NCBI GenBank assembly: GCA_037190175.1
Contig: JBBCJM010000186.1
Coordinates: forward strand, 1 to 44,231
Reading direction: 5' to 3'
Length of the DNA: 44,231 nucleotides
Origin: JBBCJM01 sp037190175
GTDB lineage: Bacteria > Pseudomonadota > Alphaproteobacteria > Rhodobacterales > Rhodobacteraceae
The translations under genes were made by a program, and so were the position numbers. Below the pieces are notes generated by a model. It did not search any database and had not been told where the DNA came from. It saw only the letters and a program-made list of their open reading frames with translations. Below are positions 9,391 through 17,775 of this stretch, in pieces (the first letter of the stretch is position 1; every line of letters starts with the position of its first letter).

Positions 9391-10770
9391 ATGAGCGAAT
9401 CCTACGACGACCGCAACGACCGCGCTGACCGCGCGCGCGAGGGCACCCGGGTCGAAGCCGTGCGCGCCGCGCTGGAGGCCGACGACGGCGCCCGGCTGGA
9501 GGCGATCCTCGACCCCCTGCACCCGGCGGACGTGGCCGACGTCATCGAGCAGGTGACGCCCGCCGAGCGCGCGGCGCTGCTGGCGCTGGTGCCCGCCGCC
9601 ATCGACGGCGAGGTGCTGTCCGAGATCGACGATTCGATCCGCGAGGAGGTGATCGACGCCCTGCCGGCCGAGGCGGTGGCCGAGGCGGTGCGCGATCTCG
9701 ACACCGACGACGTGGTGGACATCCTCGAGGATCTGGAGATCGAGGACCAGCAGGCGATCCTGGGCGCGCTGGACGCCGCGGACCGGGTGGCGGTGGAACA
9801 GGCGCTGTCCTACCCGGATTATTCCGCCGGCCGCCTGATGCAGCGCGAGGTGGTCACCGCGCCGCCGCACTGGACCGTGGGCGAGGCCATCGACCACCTG
9901 CGCGGGGCCGAACACCTGCCCGACCAGTTCTACCACGTGATCCTGGTCGATCCGCGGTTCCGCCCCGTGGGCTATGTCACCCTGGGGCGCCTGCTGTCCT
10001 CGCGCCGCGACGTGGCGCTGCGCACGATCACCGAGGACAGTTTCCGTACCCTGCCGGCGACCGAGAGCGAGACCGAGGTCGCCTTCGTCTTCAACCAGTA
10101 TCACCTGATCTCCTGCCCGGTGGTGGATGCCGACGGCCGGCTGGTGGGCGTGATCACCATCGACGACGCCATGAACGTGCTGGACGAGGAGCACGAGGAG
10201 GACATGCTGCGCATGGCCGGCGTGGCCGACGAGGCCAGCGTCTCGGACGGGGTTTGGGAGACGCTGAAGGGCCGGCTGCCCTGGCTCCTGGCCAACCTCG
10301 GCACCGCCACGATCTCGGCCTGGGTGATCTCGCGCTTCGAGGGGGCGATCGCGGCGATCGTGGTGCTGGCGGCGCTGATGCCCATGGTGGCCTCGATGGG
10401 GGGCATCGCCGGCACCCAGTCGCTGACCGTCACCGTGCGGGCGCTGGCCACGCGCGACCTGACGCGGGCCAACACCTGGCGGGTGGTGCGGCGCGAGGCG
10501 GTGGTGGGGCTGCTGAACGGGGTGGTCTTCGGGCTGGTGCTGGGCGGGGTGGCGGGGCTTCTGTTCGGCTGGGCGGCCTTGGGGCTGGTGCTGACGGTGG
10601 CGATGGTGATCAACCTGCTGGTGGCGGCGCTGGCCGGCGTGCTGATCCCGGTGGTGCTGGACCGGCTGAAGCTCGACCCGGCGCTGGCCTCGGGCACCTT
10701 CGTGATGACGATGACCGACGTGGTGGGGTTCCTGGCCTTCCTCGGCCTCGCCACGCTGGTGCTGCTGTGA
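9391..10770 (+). CDS. mgtE: Magnesium transporter MgtE
   Basis: This 459-residue inner-membrane Mg2+ channel has an acidic cytoplasmic N-domain with alpha-helical repeats (about residues 15-130), two CBS domains (about 135-260, including VVTAPPHWTVGEAI and YHLISCPVVDADGRLVGVI), a plug helix, and five hydrophobic helices from about residue 285. The pore region carries MPMVASMGGIAGTQS. The Asn often seen after GG is Ile here, a variant I believe is common in proteobacterial members. The CBS and N-domains close the pore when cytoplasmic Mg2+ is high. The ATG at 9391 follows a GGGAGG ribosome site. The stop overlaps the GTG start of the folate enzyme. Confidence 0.95.
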   Translation: MSESYDDRNDRADRAREGTRVEAVRAALEADDGARLEAILDPLHPADVADVIEQVTPAERAALLALVPAAIDGEVLSEIDDSIREEVIDALPAEAVAEAVRDLDTDDVVDILEDLEIEDQQAILGALDAADRVAVEQALSYPDYSAGRLMQREVVTAPPHWTVGEAIDHLRGAEHLPDQFYHVILVDPRFRPVGYVTLGRLLSSRRDVALRTITEDSFRTLPATESETEVAFVFNQYHLISCPVVDADGRLVGVITIDDAMNVLDEEHEEDMLRMAGVADEASVSDGVWETLKGRLPWLLANLGTATISAWVISRFEGAIAAIVVLAALMPMVASMGGIAGTQSLTVTVRALATRDLTRANTWRVVRREAVVGLLNGVVFGLVLGGVAGLLFGWAALGLVLTVAMVINLLVAALAGVLIPVVLDRLKLDPALASGTFVMTMTDVVGFLAFLGLATLVLL

Positions 10771-11315
10771 GCCCGCTTCCCGAGAAGGCCGCGCTGCGCC
10801 AGGCCGTGGCGGCGGCGCGGGCGGCCGCCTTTGCCGCGGGGCAGGGGGCGGCGGCGGCCGGGCATCTGTCGGCGCTGCTGGCGGGGTTCGGCGGCCGGGT
10901 GCTGGCGGGCTACATGCCGATGAGGAGCGAGCTGGACCCCCTGCCGGTGATGGCGGGGCACGATGGCCCGGTCTGCGTTCCGGTGGTGGTGGGCAAGGGG
11001 CTGCCGCTGGTCTTCCACCGCTGGACCCCGGAGGCCGCGATGGTCGAGGGCCGCTTCGGCGCGCTGGTCCCGGCGGTGGGCGAGCCGCTGGTTCCCGAGG
11101 TGCTGATCGTGCCGCTCTTGGCCTGGGACCGGCGGGGCTACCGGCTGGGCTATGGCGGCGGCTTCTACGACCGCACGCTGGAGGGGCTGCGGGCGCAGGG
11201 GCAGGTCACCGCCATCGGCTTCGGCTTTGCCGCGCAGGAGGTGGCCGAGGTGCCCACTGACGCCACCGACCAGCGGCTGGACATGATGGTGACCGAGCGG
11301 GGCAGGGAGTTCTGA
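10767..11315 (+). CDS. 5-formyltetrahydrofolate cyclo-ligase
   Basis: This 182-residue enzyme makes 5,10-methenyl-THF from 5-formyl-THF using ATP, recycling an inhibitory folate. Recognisable parts are the N-terminal helix PEKAALRQAVAAAR, GYMPMRSELDPLP, VPVVVGKGLPLVF, and the C-terminal nucleotide/substrate signature RLGYGGGFYDRTL followed by GFGFAAQEV. The start is taken as the GTG at 10767, which overlaps the mgtE stop as GTGA; no ATG gives a full-length protein and the conserved N-terminus begins directly after this codon. The gene is therefore likely coupled to mgtE translation. Confidence 0.9.
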   Translation: MSPLPEKAALRQAVAAARAAAFAAGQGAAAAGHLSALLAGFGGRVLAGYMPMRSELDPLPVMAGHDGPVCVPVVVGKGLPLVFHRWTPEAAMVEGRFGALVPAVGEPLVPEVLIVPLLAWDRRGYRLGYGGGFYDRTLEGLRAQGQVTAIGFGFAAQEVAEVPTDATDQRLDMMVTERGREF

Positions 11316-11342
11316 GCCCGGCAGCGGGTTTTGGCCGGGGCG

Positions 11343-11390
11343 GCGCAGATGGGCCTTGCGGCAGCGGGTCGCCCGGCGTTTCATCTGCGC
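11343..11390 (+). promoter_or_regulatory. Long-loop inverted repeat ahead of the tandem unknown genes
   Basis: GCGCAGATG (11343-11351) and CATCTGCGC (11382-11390) are perfect 9-bp arms around a 30-nt loop. It lies after the folate gene and 37 bp before the next start, so it may be a terminator, an mRNA leader structure or a protein site. There is no T run after it, which argues against a simple intrinsic terminator. Confidence 0.35.
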
Positions 11391-11426
11391 AGATTGCTCC
11401 GATCATTGCGCCCGGGAGATTTGACG

Positions 11427-11990
11427 ATGCGTTGGCTCCTTTTCCTCGCCCTCACCGCAACCCCCGCCGCCGCCGAGTGCTTCACCTCCGACACCGGGCA
11501 GTTCCGCGCCAGCTATGCCGACGGATCCTCGATCGACTTCCTGTCGCGCGAGGGCGGGGTGATCCGCTATGAGGATGCAGGGTCGCGCAGCATCGGCATG
11601 GTCTACCGCGCGCAGTCCGGGATCTGGCCATTGAACGTGCCCACGCCCGCCGGAGATCTGCCGCTGCGGCTGGAGGGGCCGCTGCCCGACATCGCCGCGA
11701 TCCGCGCCGCCGGGCGGGTCGAGGTCACCGGCGCCACCGAGCCGCCCGCCGGCACGGGGGCCGAGCCGCAGCCCCTGCGCATCACGGTCGAATGGCGCGG
11801 CAGCGTGGATCACGAGATGGGCGGCTGCACCTGGCGGCTGGAACGGCTCTACCGCCAGATCCAGGTGGGCGACACGCGCACCCCGGACGGCGAATTGTGG
11901 CTGGAGCCGCAGCTGATGATCGCCTTCCGCTCGGTCTTCTATCACCCCGGCGGGCAGGAGCGGGTCTACGAACTGACGGGGCTCGAATGA
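11427..11990 (+). CDS. Secreted protein of unknown function, paralogue 1
   Basis: This 187-residue protein has a Sec signal peptide (MRWLLFLALTATPAAA-E, cleavage about residue 17), so it is probably periplasmic. I recognise no family. Landmarks are an early Cys (AECF), DFLSREGGVIRY, SGIWPLN, LRLEGPLPDIAAI, PLRITVEWRGS, a second Cys in MGGCTWRLERL, GDTRTPDGE, LEPQLMIAF and the C-terminus YELTGLE. The two cysteines are shared with the next gene and may pair. The ATG at 11427 gives the signal peptide; the frame is open upstream but without signal-like sequence. It is followed by its paralogue after a single base. Confidence 0.8.
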   Translation: MRWLLFLALTATPAAAECFTSDTGQFRASYADGSSIDFLSREGGVIRYEDAGSRSIGMVYRAQSGIWPLNVPTPAGDLPLRLEGPLPDIAAIRAAGRVEVTGATEPPAGTGAEPQPLRITVEWRGSVDHEMGGCTWRLERLYRQIQVGDTRTPDGELWLEPQLMIAFRSVFYHPGGQERVYELTGLE

Positions 11991-11991
11991 C

Positions 11992-12555
11992 ATGCGCTGG
12001 CTGATGATCCTCGCCCTTTCCGCGACCCCCGCCGCCGCCGAGTGCTTTTCCGCCGAGGCCGGGCGGCTGCCGGCCCGCGCCACCTATTCGGACGGCACGC
12101 GCTACGACTATCTCTCGCGCCGGCAGGGCATTCTGGAGTTCCAGGACGACATGGCGCGCAAGGCCGGCGCGGTCTGGCGCACCCAGCACGGCATCTGGGC
12201 GCTGAACACGCTGGCCACGGCCGGAGAGGTGGGCTTCCGGCTGGAGGGCGCGGTGCCCGACATCGCGCAGATCAAGGCGCAAGGCAGGGCCGAGGTGCGC
12301 GGCATGGCCCATCCCCCCGCCCCGGCCGAACCCGTACCCCTGCGCATGGTGGTCGAATGGCTGGGCAGCGAGTACCGCGAGATCGGCGGCTGCACCTACT
12401 ACGTCGACCGGCTGCGGCGCGAGATCTTCGCCGGCGACACCCGGGTGGGCGAGGCCGAGGCCTGGATCGAGCCGCGCATCCTCGTGGCCTTCCAGGTGGT
12501 GCATTTCGCACCCGACGGCCGCCAGACGGCGCTGGAGCTGACCGGGCTGGAGTGA
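11992..12555 (+). CDS. Secreted protein of unknown function, paralogue 2
   Basis: This 187-residue protein is the same length as, and clearly homologous to, the preceding gene. Both share the signal peptide core ATPAAAECF, YDYLSR/IDFLSR, HGIWALN/SGIWPLN, RLEG.PDIA, PLR.VVEW.GS, GGCT..., GDTR, W.EP..L.AF and the terminal ELTGLE. This points to a tandem duplication that has since diverged. The start ATG lies one base after the previous TGA, so the pair is co-translated. Two conserved cysteines suggest a disulfide in the periplasm. Function unknown. Confidence 0.8.
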   Translation: MRWLMILALSATPAAAECFSAEAGRLPARATYSDGTRYDYLSRRQGILEFQDDMARKAGAVWRTQHGIWALNTLATAGEVGFRLEGAVPDIAQIKAQGRAEVRGMAHPPAPAEPVPLRMVVEWLGSEYREIGGCTYYVDRLRREIFAGDTRVGEAEAWIEPRILVAFQVVHFAPDGRQTALELTGLE

Positions 12556-12627
12556 GGCCATCCCTCTGCTCTGCCTCCGCCGCCGCGCCGCCACAATGGG
12601 GGTGGAGGAAGGGACCGGAGTCGCGCG

Positions 12628-14355
12628 GTGCGGGGTTTGGTTGCCATGGTCCGTGTTCTTCTGCTGGTCGCCGCGCTGGCCGGGCTGGTGCTGGTCAACT
12701 CTGGGACCGGCGCGAATGCGGTGGTCCTGCTGGCGATCTCGCTGATTGGGATACCGCTGGCCTGGTTCCTGAACTACGCCGCGACCTCGATGTTCATCGC
12801 CATCTTCTGTTGGCTGGGGGGCTGGTTCCTGGCCAGCCGTGTGACCGGGCGGCGGTGGCTGGCCGAAGGGGCGGGAGCGCTGACCGCCGCGGCCTTCCTG
12901 ATCGGCTTGCCCAACTATATCGGCTGGCAGCGCGAGGCACGGGCGGCCGTGATCCTGGCCGCCGAAACCGGCCCGGCCGTGATCGGCGCGATCTCCGAAC
13001 GGATCGGGGTGCTGGAGGTGGTCACCCAAGGGCGGGATCGGCTGGGCTGCCGGGAACTCTGCGCAAGGCTGCTGGGCTCCGGCCGGATCGGCGCCTTTGT
13101 GGAGACCGGCCTGGGTCCCGAGGGCGAGGACTACGGGCGCGCCACCTGGACCGCCGAGCCGTGGTCACGCGGTTGCAAGATGCCGGAGGGGCGGAACATG
13201 CGCCCGATCCACGACCTGCTCTATGCGCATGGCTTCTGCCTGCAGCGGGCGAAGGGTGGTCCCGACAGCCCGGCCGACCTGCGCATCAGGCTGACCGACA
13301 CCGGCACGGAGAAGACCTTTGCCCTGCGGCAGGTGCGCATCGAGACCGGCACGGGTGCCGTTCTTTTGCAGCAAAGCGCGTTCGCCTACACACGGCCCCA
13401 TCCTGTTGCCATGATCGAGGCATGGACTTTCCACGAGATCGGGTTGAAGCCCAGCCGGCATCTGCTGGGCGAAACCGTCCGCCACGGCGCGCCGCCGCCC
13501 CGGTTCGGCTGGGACGAGATCGCGCAGGCCCTGCCGGCCCTGACCGCCGGCCTGGCGCTGCCCGCCTTTGACCCAACCGTGCCCGAGGACGTATCCGAGG
13601 CGGCCCTGGCCCGGGTGGTGGCCGCCGGCGCGCCCGCGCGCGACGAGGCGAGCTTTGCCGTCGCGCGGTATCTGACCCTGACCCCGACGGATGGGTGGGT
13701 TGCGGGTCGCGAGCGTTATCCAGCGCCCCCCGGCAGCATACCGCTGGCGGAGGCGCTGAAGGCGCTGCCGCAGTTGTGGCCGCTGGTTTTGGACCATTCG
13801 CTTGCCCTGGCGCTGCCCCGTGCGGAACAGGGCCGGGGGCTGCCCCACGGCCTGGGCAGCATGGTCCGGTCCGCGCTGAACGCGACGGCGCCCGGGGACA
13901 GGATCGGCCCGGCGCGCAGCTTGCCGGCCGGGGCGCCGGAGGAAACCGTGCTGCTGGAGATTCTTCTGGCGGAGTTCCTGATCGGGCAGGGCGCCGAGGC
14001 GGACTTCCTGATGACGAAGCTGATCGCGCGGGCCATGGACAATCGCCACCTCCCGTTCCACCGCGCCCTGGCGGGGGCGATCTGCCGTCAGGCCGGGAAG
14101 CTGCGCACGGTCGGCCCGGTCTGGGCAAGCTGGACCATCCAGTCCCGTCAGCGGTGGAACACCGAGGCCGACTGGGATCTGATCGCGGCGGGGGGCTTGC
14201 TGGCCGGGGTGACGATGGAGCACCTGACCGCCATGGCGGACCGTATGCTCCGCTCTGCCGAGAAGGCGGAGTTCGTCGGGGCCATGACCATCCGCTGGGC
14301 TAGGGGCACGGACTGGGCGCGGGCCGTCTGCGCAGGCGCGCCGGCCCTGCCCTGA
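12628..14355 (+). CDS. Membrane-anchored protein of unknown function
   Basis: This 575-residue protein has four hydrophobic segments in its first 100 residues (about 7-25, 28-48, 54-72, 78-96) and then a long soluble region with no family I recognise. The soluble part has clustered cysteines (LGCRELCARLL, RGCKMPEG, GFCLQRA) near residues 145-215 and a helical, Ala/Leu-rich C-terminal half that looks like a repeat or scaffold region. The GTG at 12628 follows GGAG by seven bases; an ATG six codons later is the alternative. It follows the two tandem secreted proteins by 72 bp in the same direction and may work with them at the envelope, which is inference from context only. Confidence 0.75.
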   Translation: MRGLVAMVRVLLLVAALAGLVLVNSGTGANAVVLLAISLIGIPLAWFLNYAATSMFIAIFCWLGGWFLASRVTGRRWLAEGAGALTAAAFLIGLPNYIGWQREARAAVILAAETGPAVIGAISERIGVLEVVTQGRDRLGCRELCARLLGSGRIGAFVETGLGPEGEDYGRATWTAEPWSRGCKMPEGRNMRPIHDLLYAHGFCLQRAKGGPDSPADLRIRLTDTGTEKTFALRQVRIETGTGAVLLQQSAFAYTRPHPVAMIEAWTFHEIGLKPSRHLLGETVRHGAPPPRFGWDEIAQALPALTAGLALPAFDPTVPEDVSEAALARVVAAGAPARDEASFAVARYLTLTPTDGWVAGRERYPAPPGSIPLAEALKALPQLWPLVLDHSLALALPRAEQGRGLPHGLGSMVRSALNATAPGDRIGPARSLPAGAPEETVLLEILLAEFLIGQGAEADFLMTKLIARAMDNRHLPFHRALAGAICRQAGKLRTVGPVWASWTIQSRQRWNTEADWDLIAAGGLLAGVTMEHLTAMADRMLRSAEKAEFVGAMTIRWARGTDWARAVCAGAPALP

Positions 14356-14463
14356 TCACCCCGCCTCGCGATCCTGCCGGTGACCAGGCCGCGATGCAGC
14401 CTCAGGTTGCGTAACCCCGGGGCTTCGTGCCAAAGCAGGGGCGGGCAGTCGAGGAGGCGCGCG

Positions 14464-15015
14464 ATGGGCGAGAAGAACCTGCTGGAGCTGACGCTGGGCG
14501 CCGCGACCAAGGACGGGGCGACGGTCGATGCCGGCAGCCGCCCGCTGGCCGGGCTGCCGGACGGGATGAAGGTGCAGCGCCGGCCGCTGCACGCCGACGA
14601 CCGGGGCGAGCTGACCGAGATCTTCTCGCGCCGGCACGGGTTCGACGACGCGCCCTTCGACGACGTCTACATGGTCACCATCCGCCCCGGCGTCGCGAAG
14701 GGCTGGGCGCTGCACAAGCAGCACGACGACCGATACTACCTGGTCTCGGGCGAGATGATGGTGGTGCTCTACGACGTGCGGCCCGACAGCAGCACCTGCG
14801 GGCGGCTGTTCACCGTGACGCTGACCGAGCGCGACCGCAAGCTGATCAACATCCCCGCCTTCGTCTGGCACGCCGATGTCTGTCTGGGCACCCGCGAGGC
14901 GGTGCTGCTGAACATGCCGACCCGCAGCTTTGACCCGGCCGATCCCGACAAGTACCGCCTGCCGCTGGACACCCCGCTGATCCCCTACGACTTCGGGGGC
15001 CGCACGGGCTATTGA
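14464..15015 (+). CDS. RmlC-like cupin (dTDP-4-dehydrorhamnose 3,5-epimerase family)
   Basis: This 183-residue protein has a cupin-type beta-barrel of the RmlC family. The segment VYMVTIRPGVAKGWALHKQH, then YYLVSGEMMVVLYDVRPDSST, IPAFVWHADV and a C-terminal SFDPADPDKYRLPLDT tail match the order of strands and active-site His in sugar epimerases. The ATG at 14464 follows a GAGGAGG ribosome site. Its stop lies a few bases before the glycosyltransferase start, suggesting joint action on a surface sugar. The exact nucleotide sugar is unknown, and it may be a related isomerase rather than true RmlC. Confidence 0.78.
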   Translation: MGEKNLLELTLGAATKDGATVDAGSRPLAGLPDGMKVQRRPLHADDRGELTEIFSRRHGFDDAPFDDVYMVTIRPGVAKGWALHKQHDDRYYLVSGEMMVVLYDVRPDSSTCGRLFTVTLTERDRKLINIPAFVWHADVCLGTREAVLLNMPTRSFDPADPDKYRLPLDTPLIPYDFGGRTGY

Positions 15016-15020
15016 CCGCG

Positions 15021-15890
15021 ATGGCCGGGCCGGCGTTCTCGATCCTGCTGCCCACCCACAACCGGCCCGAGACGCTGGGGCCGGCGATCCGCTCGGTGCT
15101 GGCGCAGGGCCGGGAGGACTGGGAACTGCTGGTGGTGGGCGACGGCTGTACCGACGGCACCGGGGCGCTGGTGGCGGGGTTCGGCGACGCGCGCATCCGC
15201 TGGTTCGACCTGCCCAAGGCGCCCGGCTTCGGCTATGCCAACCGCAACCTGGCGCTGTGCGAGGCGCGGGGCGAACTGGTGGCCTTCCTGGGCCACGACA
15301 ACCTGCTGTTCGCCGACCATCTGGCCCGGCTGGCCGCGCCCTTCGCCCGGCCCGGGGTGATGTTCGCGCATTCCCGCCCGCTGTTCATCGGCGACGACGG
15401 GCTGATCGTGCCGTTCTACGCCAACCTCCAGCACCCCGGCGCGCGCGACGAGTTCATGCAGCGGCGCAACCTGCTGCCCGCCACCACCATCATGCACCGC
15501 CGCGCCTGTTTCGATACGGTGGGGATGTGGCCCGAGGACGAGACCGCCTCGGGCGACTGGGTGCTGTGGAAACGGATGCTGGCCGCCTTTCCCGCCGGCG
15601 TGGCCGCGGTGCGCGAGCCGACCTGCCTGCATTTCCGCGCCGACTGGCGCGACCCCGCGCGCTGGGCGCCGGCGCCGTTCCGGTTCCTGCAATCGCTGCA
15701 CGAGCGCGGCGGCAGGTGGTATCCGCAGTCGCTGGACCTGCAACTGGCGCCCGGCGAGTTGCCGCAGGCACAGGTCTGGCGCCGGATGCAGGCCGAGGGC
15801 CCGGCCTTCGTCAACCGGGTGCGCTGGGGGGTCGACCTGCTCGGCGACTGGCTGGCCTGGACGGCGGGGCTCAACCCCGCCTTTCCCTGA
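15021..15890 (+). CDS. Family 2 glycosyltransferase
   Basis: This 289-residue GT-A type transferase starts with FSILLPTHNRPETLGPAI, followed by ELLVVGDGCTDGTGALV (nucleotide-sugar site) and VAFLGHDNLLFADHL, where GHDN stands in for the usual DxD. A later W.EDETASGDWVLWKRML segment fits the acceptor/catalytic part. No membrane helix is evident. The ATG at 15021 is chosen; a TTG at 15012 overlapping the cupin stop is possible. The gene ends one base from the stop of the convergent AAA ATPase gene, leaving no room for a separate terminator. It probably adds a sugar to a surface glycan or glycolipid together with the adjacent cupin. Confidence 0.87.
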   Translation: MAGPAFSILLPTHNRPETLGPAIRSVLAQGREDWELLVVGDGCTDGTGALVAGFGDARIRWFDLPKAPGFGYANRNLALCEARGELVAFLGHDNLLFADHLARLAAPFARPGVMFAHSRPLFIGDDGLIVPFYANLQHPGARDEFMQRRNLLPATTIMHRRACFDTVGMWPEDETASGDWVLWKRMLAAFPAGVAAVREPTCLHFRADWRDPARWAPAPFRFLQSLHERGGRWYPQSLDLQLAPGELPQAQVWRRMQAEGPAFVNRVRWGVDLLGDWLAWTAGLNPAFP

Positions 15891-15891
15891 G

Positions 15892-17223
15892 CTACTTCGC
15901 GATCTTCTCGTCGCGCACGAACATGTTGCCCCAGGCGCGGTCGATCAGGTCGGGGGTCATCTGGTAGGGGATGCCCTCGAACTCGCAGACCGCGATCATC
16001 TGGTCGATCAGGAACACCGGCATGTAGTTGGCATAGTTGTTGGCGATGGCGGGAAAGCGCACCTTCATCAGGTGCATCAGCGCGGCCTCGTCCAGCGGCA
16101 TCTTCTTCTTGCGCGCCACCATGGCGAAGATCTTCAGGAAGTTCTCCTGGCTGGGGCCGTCGACCTTGATCTTGAAGAAGATCCGGCGCAGCGCCGCGCC
16201 GTCGAAGATCTCGTTGGGGTGGAAGTTGGTGGAAAAGATCACCAGCGTGTCGAAGGGCACGGTGAACTTCTCGCCCGATTGCAGGGCCAGGATGTCCTTG
16301 CCCTCCTCCAGCGGCACGATCCAGCGGTTGACCAGCTTCTGCGGCGGCTCCTGCTGGCGGCCGAGGTCGTCCACGATGAAGATCCCGCCCGATGATTTCA
16401 GCTGCAGGGGCGCCTGATAGGTGCGCGCGGTGGGGTTGTACTTCAGATCCAGCATGTCCAGCGTCAGCTCGCCCCCGGTGATCACCGTGGGCCGCTCGCA
16501 ATAGACATAGCGGTTGTCGAAGCGGTTCGAGGTGCGGCGCAGGCTGGTGGGATCGTCCACCGCCGCTTCGGCGGCGCGGTGCACGATGGGGTCGTAGACG
16601 GTGATGACCTGGCCCGAATATTCCAGCGCCCGGGGGACATAGATCTTGTCGCCCATCGCGTCGCGTATCCCGTTCGAGATCGAGGACTTGCCGTTGCCGG
16701 GCGGCCCGTACATCAGGATCGAGCGGCCCGAGGTGATCGCGGGGCCGAGGTTGCCCAGCAGGTCGGACGGCAGGATCAGGTGACCCATGGCCTTGACCAG
16801 CTGCTCGCGCGTGAGCCGGATGTCGCGCACCGACTGGCGCTGGACCTGCAGCTTGAACGCCTCCAGCGGCACCGGCATCGCGCCGTAGTATTCCGACTGC
16901 GACAGCGCATCCAGCGCCCGCGCCTTGCCGCTGTCGGTCAGCTGATAGCCCATCTCGTTGCCCGAGGTGGCGTGCAGCGTGCCGGTGGCCTCGACCATCT
17001 TCTGGCTGCGGGCGAGGTCGACCAGTTCCTGGATCACCGGCACCGGCAGGCAGATCACCCGGGACAGGTTCGACACCAGGTCGAGGTTGGTGCGGAACAT
17101 GGTCTTCAGCAGGATGTCCCGCATCATGACGATCGAGATCCCCACCTCGGCCATGGTCCGCGGCGCCACCGGGGGCAGCACGTTGGGGGTCTGGGTGGGG
17201 GGACTGGGGACCTGGACGTTCAT
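15892..17223 (-). CDS. AAA-type ATPase at the end of the Tad locus
   Basis: This 443-residue protein has a P-loop: Walker A GPPGNGKSS at residues 173-181, Walker B IFIVDD at 281-286, and sensor-1-like VIFSTNF near 328-334. Residues about 25-110 look like a winged-helix region (IVMMRDILLKTMF through YQLTDSGKARALDAL). A C-terminal helical segment ends FVRDEKIAK. It follows the prepilin peptidase gene by 45 bp and appears to be the last gene of the pilus operon. I know of similar ATPases encoded with alphaproteobacterial Tad genes, but no established role. It may remodel pilus components or act as a regulator. The fold is confident, the function open. Confidence 0.82.
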   Translation of the reverse strand: MNVQVPSPPTQTPNVLPPVAPRTMAEVGISIVMMRDILLKTMFRTNLDLVSNLSRVICLPVPVIQELVDLARSQKMVEATGTLHATSGNEMGYQLTDSGKARALDALSQSEYYGAMPVPLEAFKLQVQRQSVRDIRLTREQLVKAMGHLILPSDLLGNLGPAITSGRSILMYGPPGNGKSSISNGIRDAMGDKIYVPRALEYSGQVITVYDPIVHRAAEAAVDDPTSLRRTSNRFDNRYVYCERPTVITGGELTLDMLDLKYNPTARTYQAPLQLKSSGGIFIVDDLGRQQEPPQKLVNRWIVPLEEGKDILALQSGEKFTVPFDTLVIFSTNFHPNEIFDGAALRRIFFKIKVDGPSQENFLKIFAMVARKKKMPLDEAALMHLMKVRFPAIANNYANYMPVFLIDQMIAVCEFEGIPYQMTPDLIDRAWGNMFVRDEKIAK

Positions 17224-17268
17224 GGCTGCCCTCTGCTCGCGCGCGTTGCGCCCGGGGCTAGCACGCGA

Positions 17269-17775
17269 TCACGGCACAATCAGGGCAAGAAGCGGCCAGA
17301 ATACCAGCGTGCCGGACAATGCCAGCCCCATGGGGAACTTCCTGTGGGTCCAGCTTTTCCAGTCGGGCAGGGCGCGGCGCATCGCCGGGATCATCCGCGC
17401 GATGCGATGGGCGAAGAAGGCGCCCAAGAGGCAGGCCGCGAACAGCGCCAGCACCGCCCTGAGGTCGGCCCCGGTGAAGAAGGGCGCCATGGCGGCGGCG
17501 AACTTGGCGTCCCCCGCCCCCACCAGCCCCAGCGTGGCGACCACGAAGCCCACCGCCAGCACCAGGAACATGAAGACGAAGCCCCAGAGCCAGACGTTCA
17601 GCGGCAGGATCAGCGGCCCGATCAGCCAGACCGCGGCCAGGGCCAGCACCGCCTGGTTGGGGATGCGCATCCTGGCCATGTCGGACCACGAGACCCAGAT
17701 GGCGATGGGCAGGGTGAAGGGCAGGAACCACAGGAAATCCTGCGGCTGCGTGGCGGGAATCTCGAAGCCGAACAT
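17269..17775 (-). CDS. cpaA: Prepilin peptidase (CpaA/TadV type)
   Basis: This 168-residue inner-membrane aspartic protease (A24 family) removes the leader of Flp prepilins. The two catalytic aspartates are visible in WSDMARMRIPN (about residue 32) and in the GxGD motif GAGDAKF (about residue 88), with several hydrophobic helices between and after. It is small, as in Tad systems, and lacks the methylase domain of PilD. The ATG overlaps the TPR gene stop as TGATG. Its substrates are probably the two Flp-like products at the head of this locus. Confidence 0.88.
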   Translation of the reverse strand: MFGFEIPATQPQDFLWFLPFTLPIAIWVSWSDMARMRIPNQAVLALAAVWLIGPLILPLNVWLWGFVFMFLVLAVGFVVATLGLVGAGDAKFAAAMAPFFTGADLRAVLALFAACLLGAFFAHRIARMIPAMRRALPDWKSWTHRKFPMGLALSGTLVFWPLLALIVP

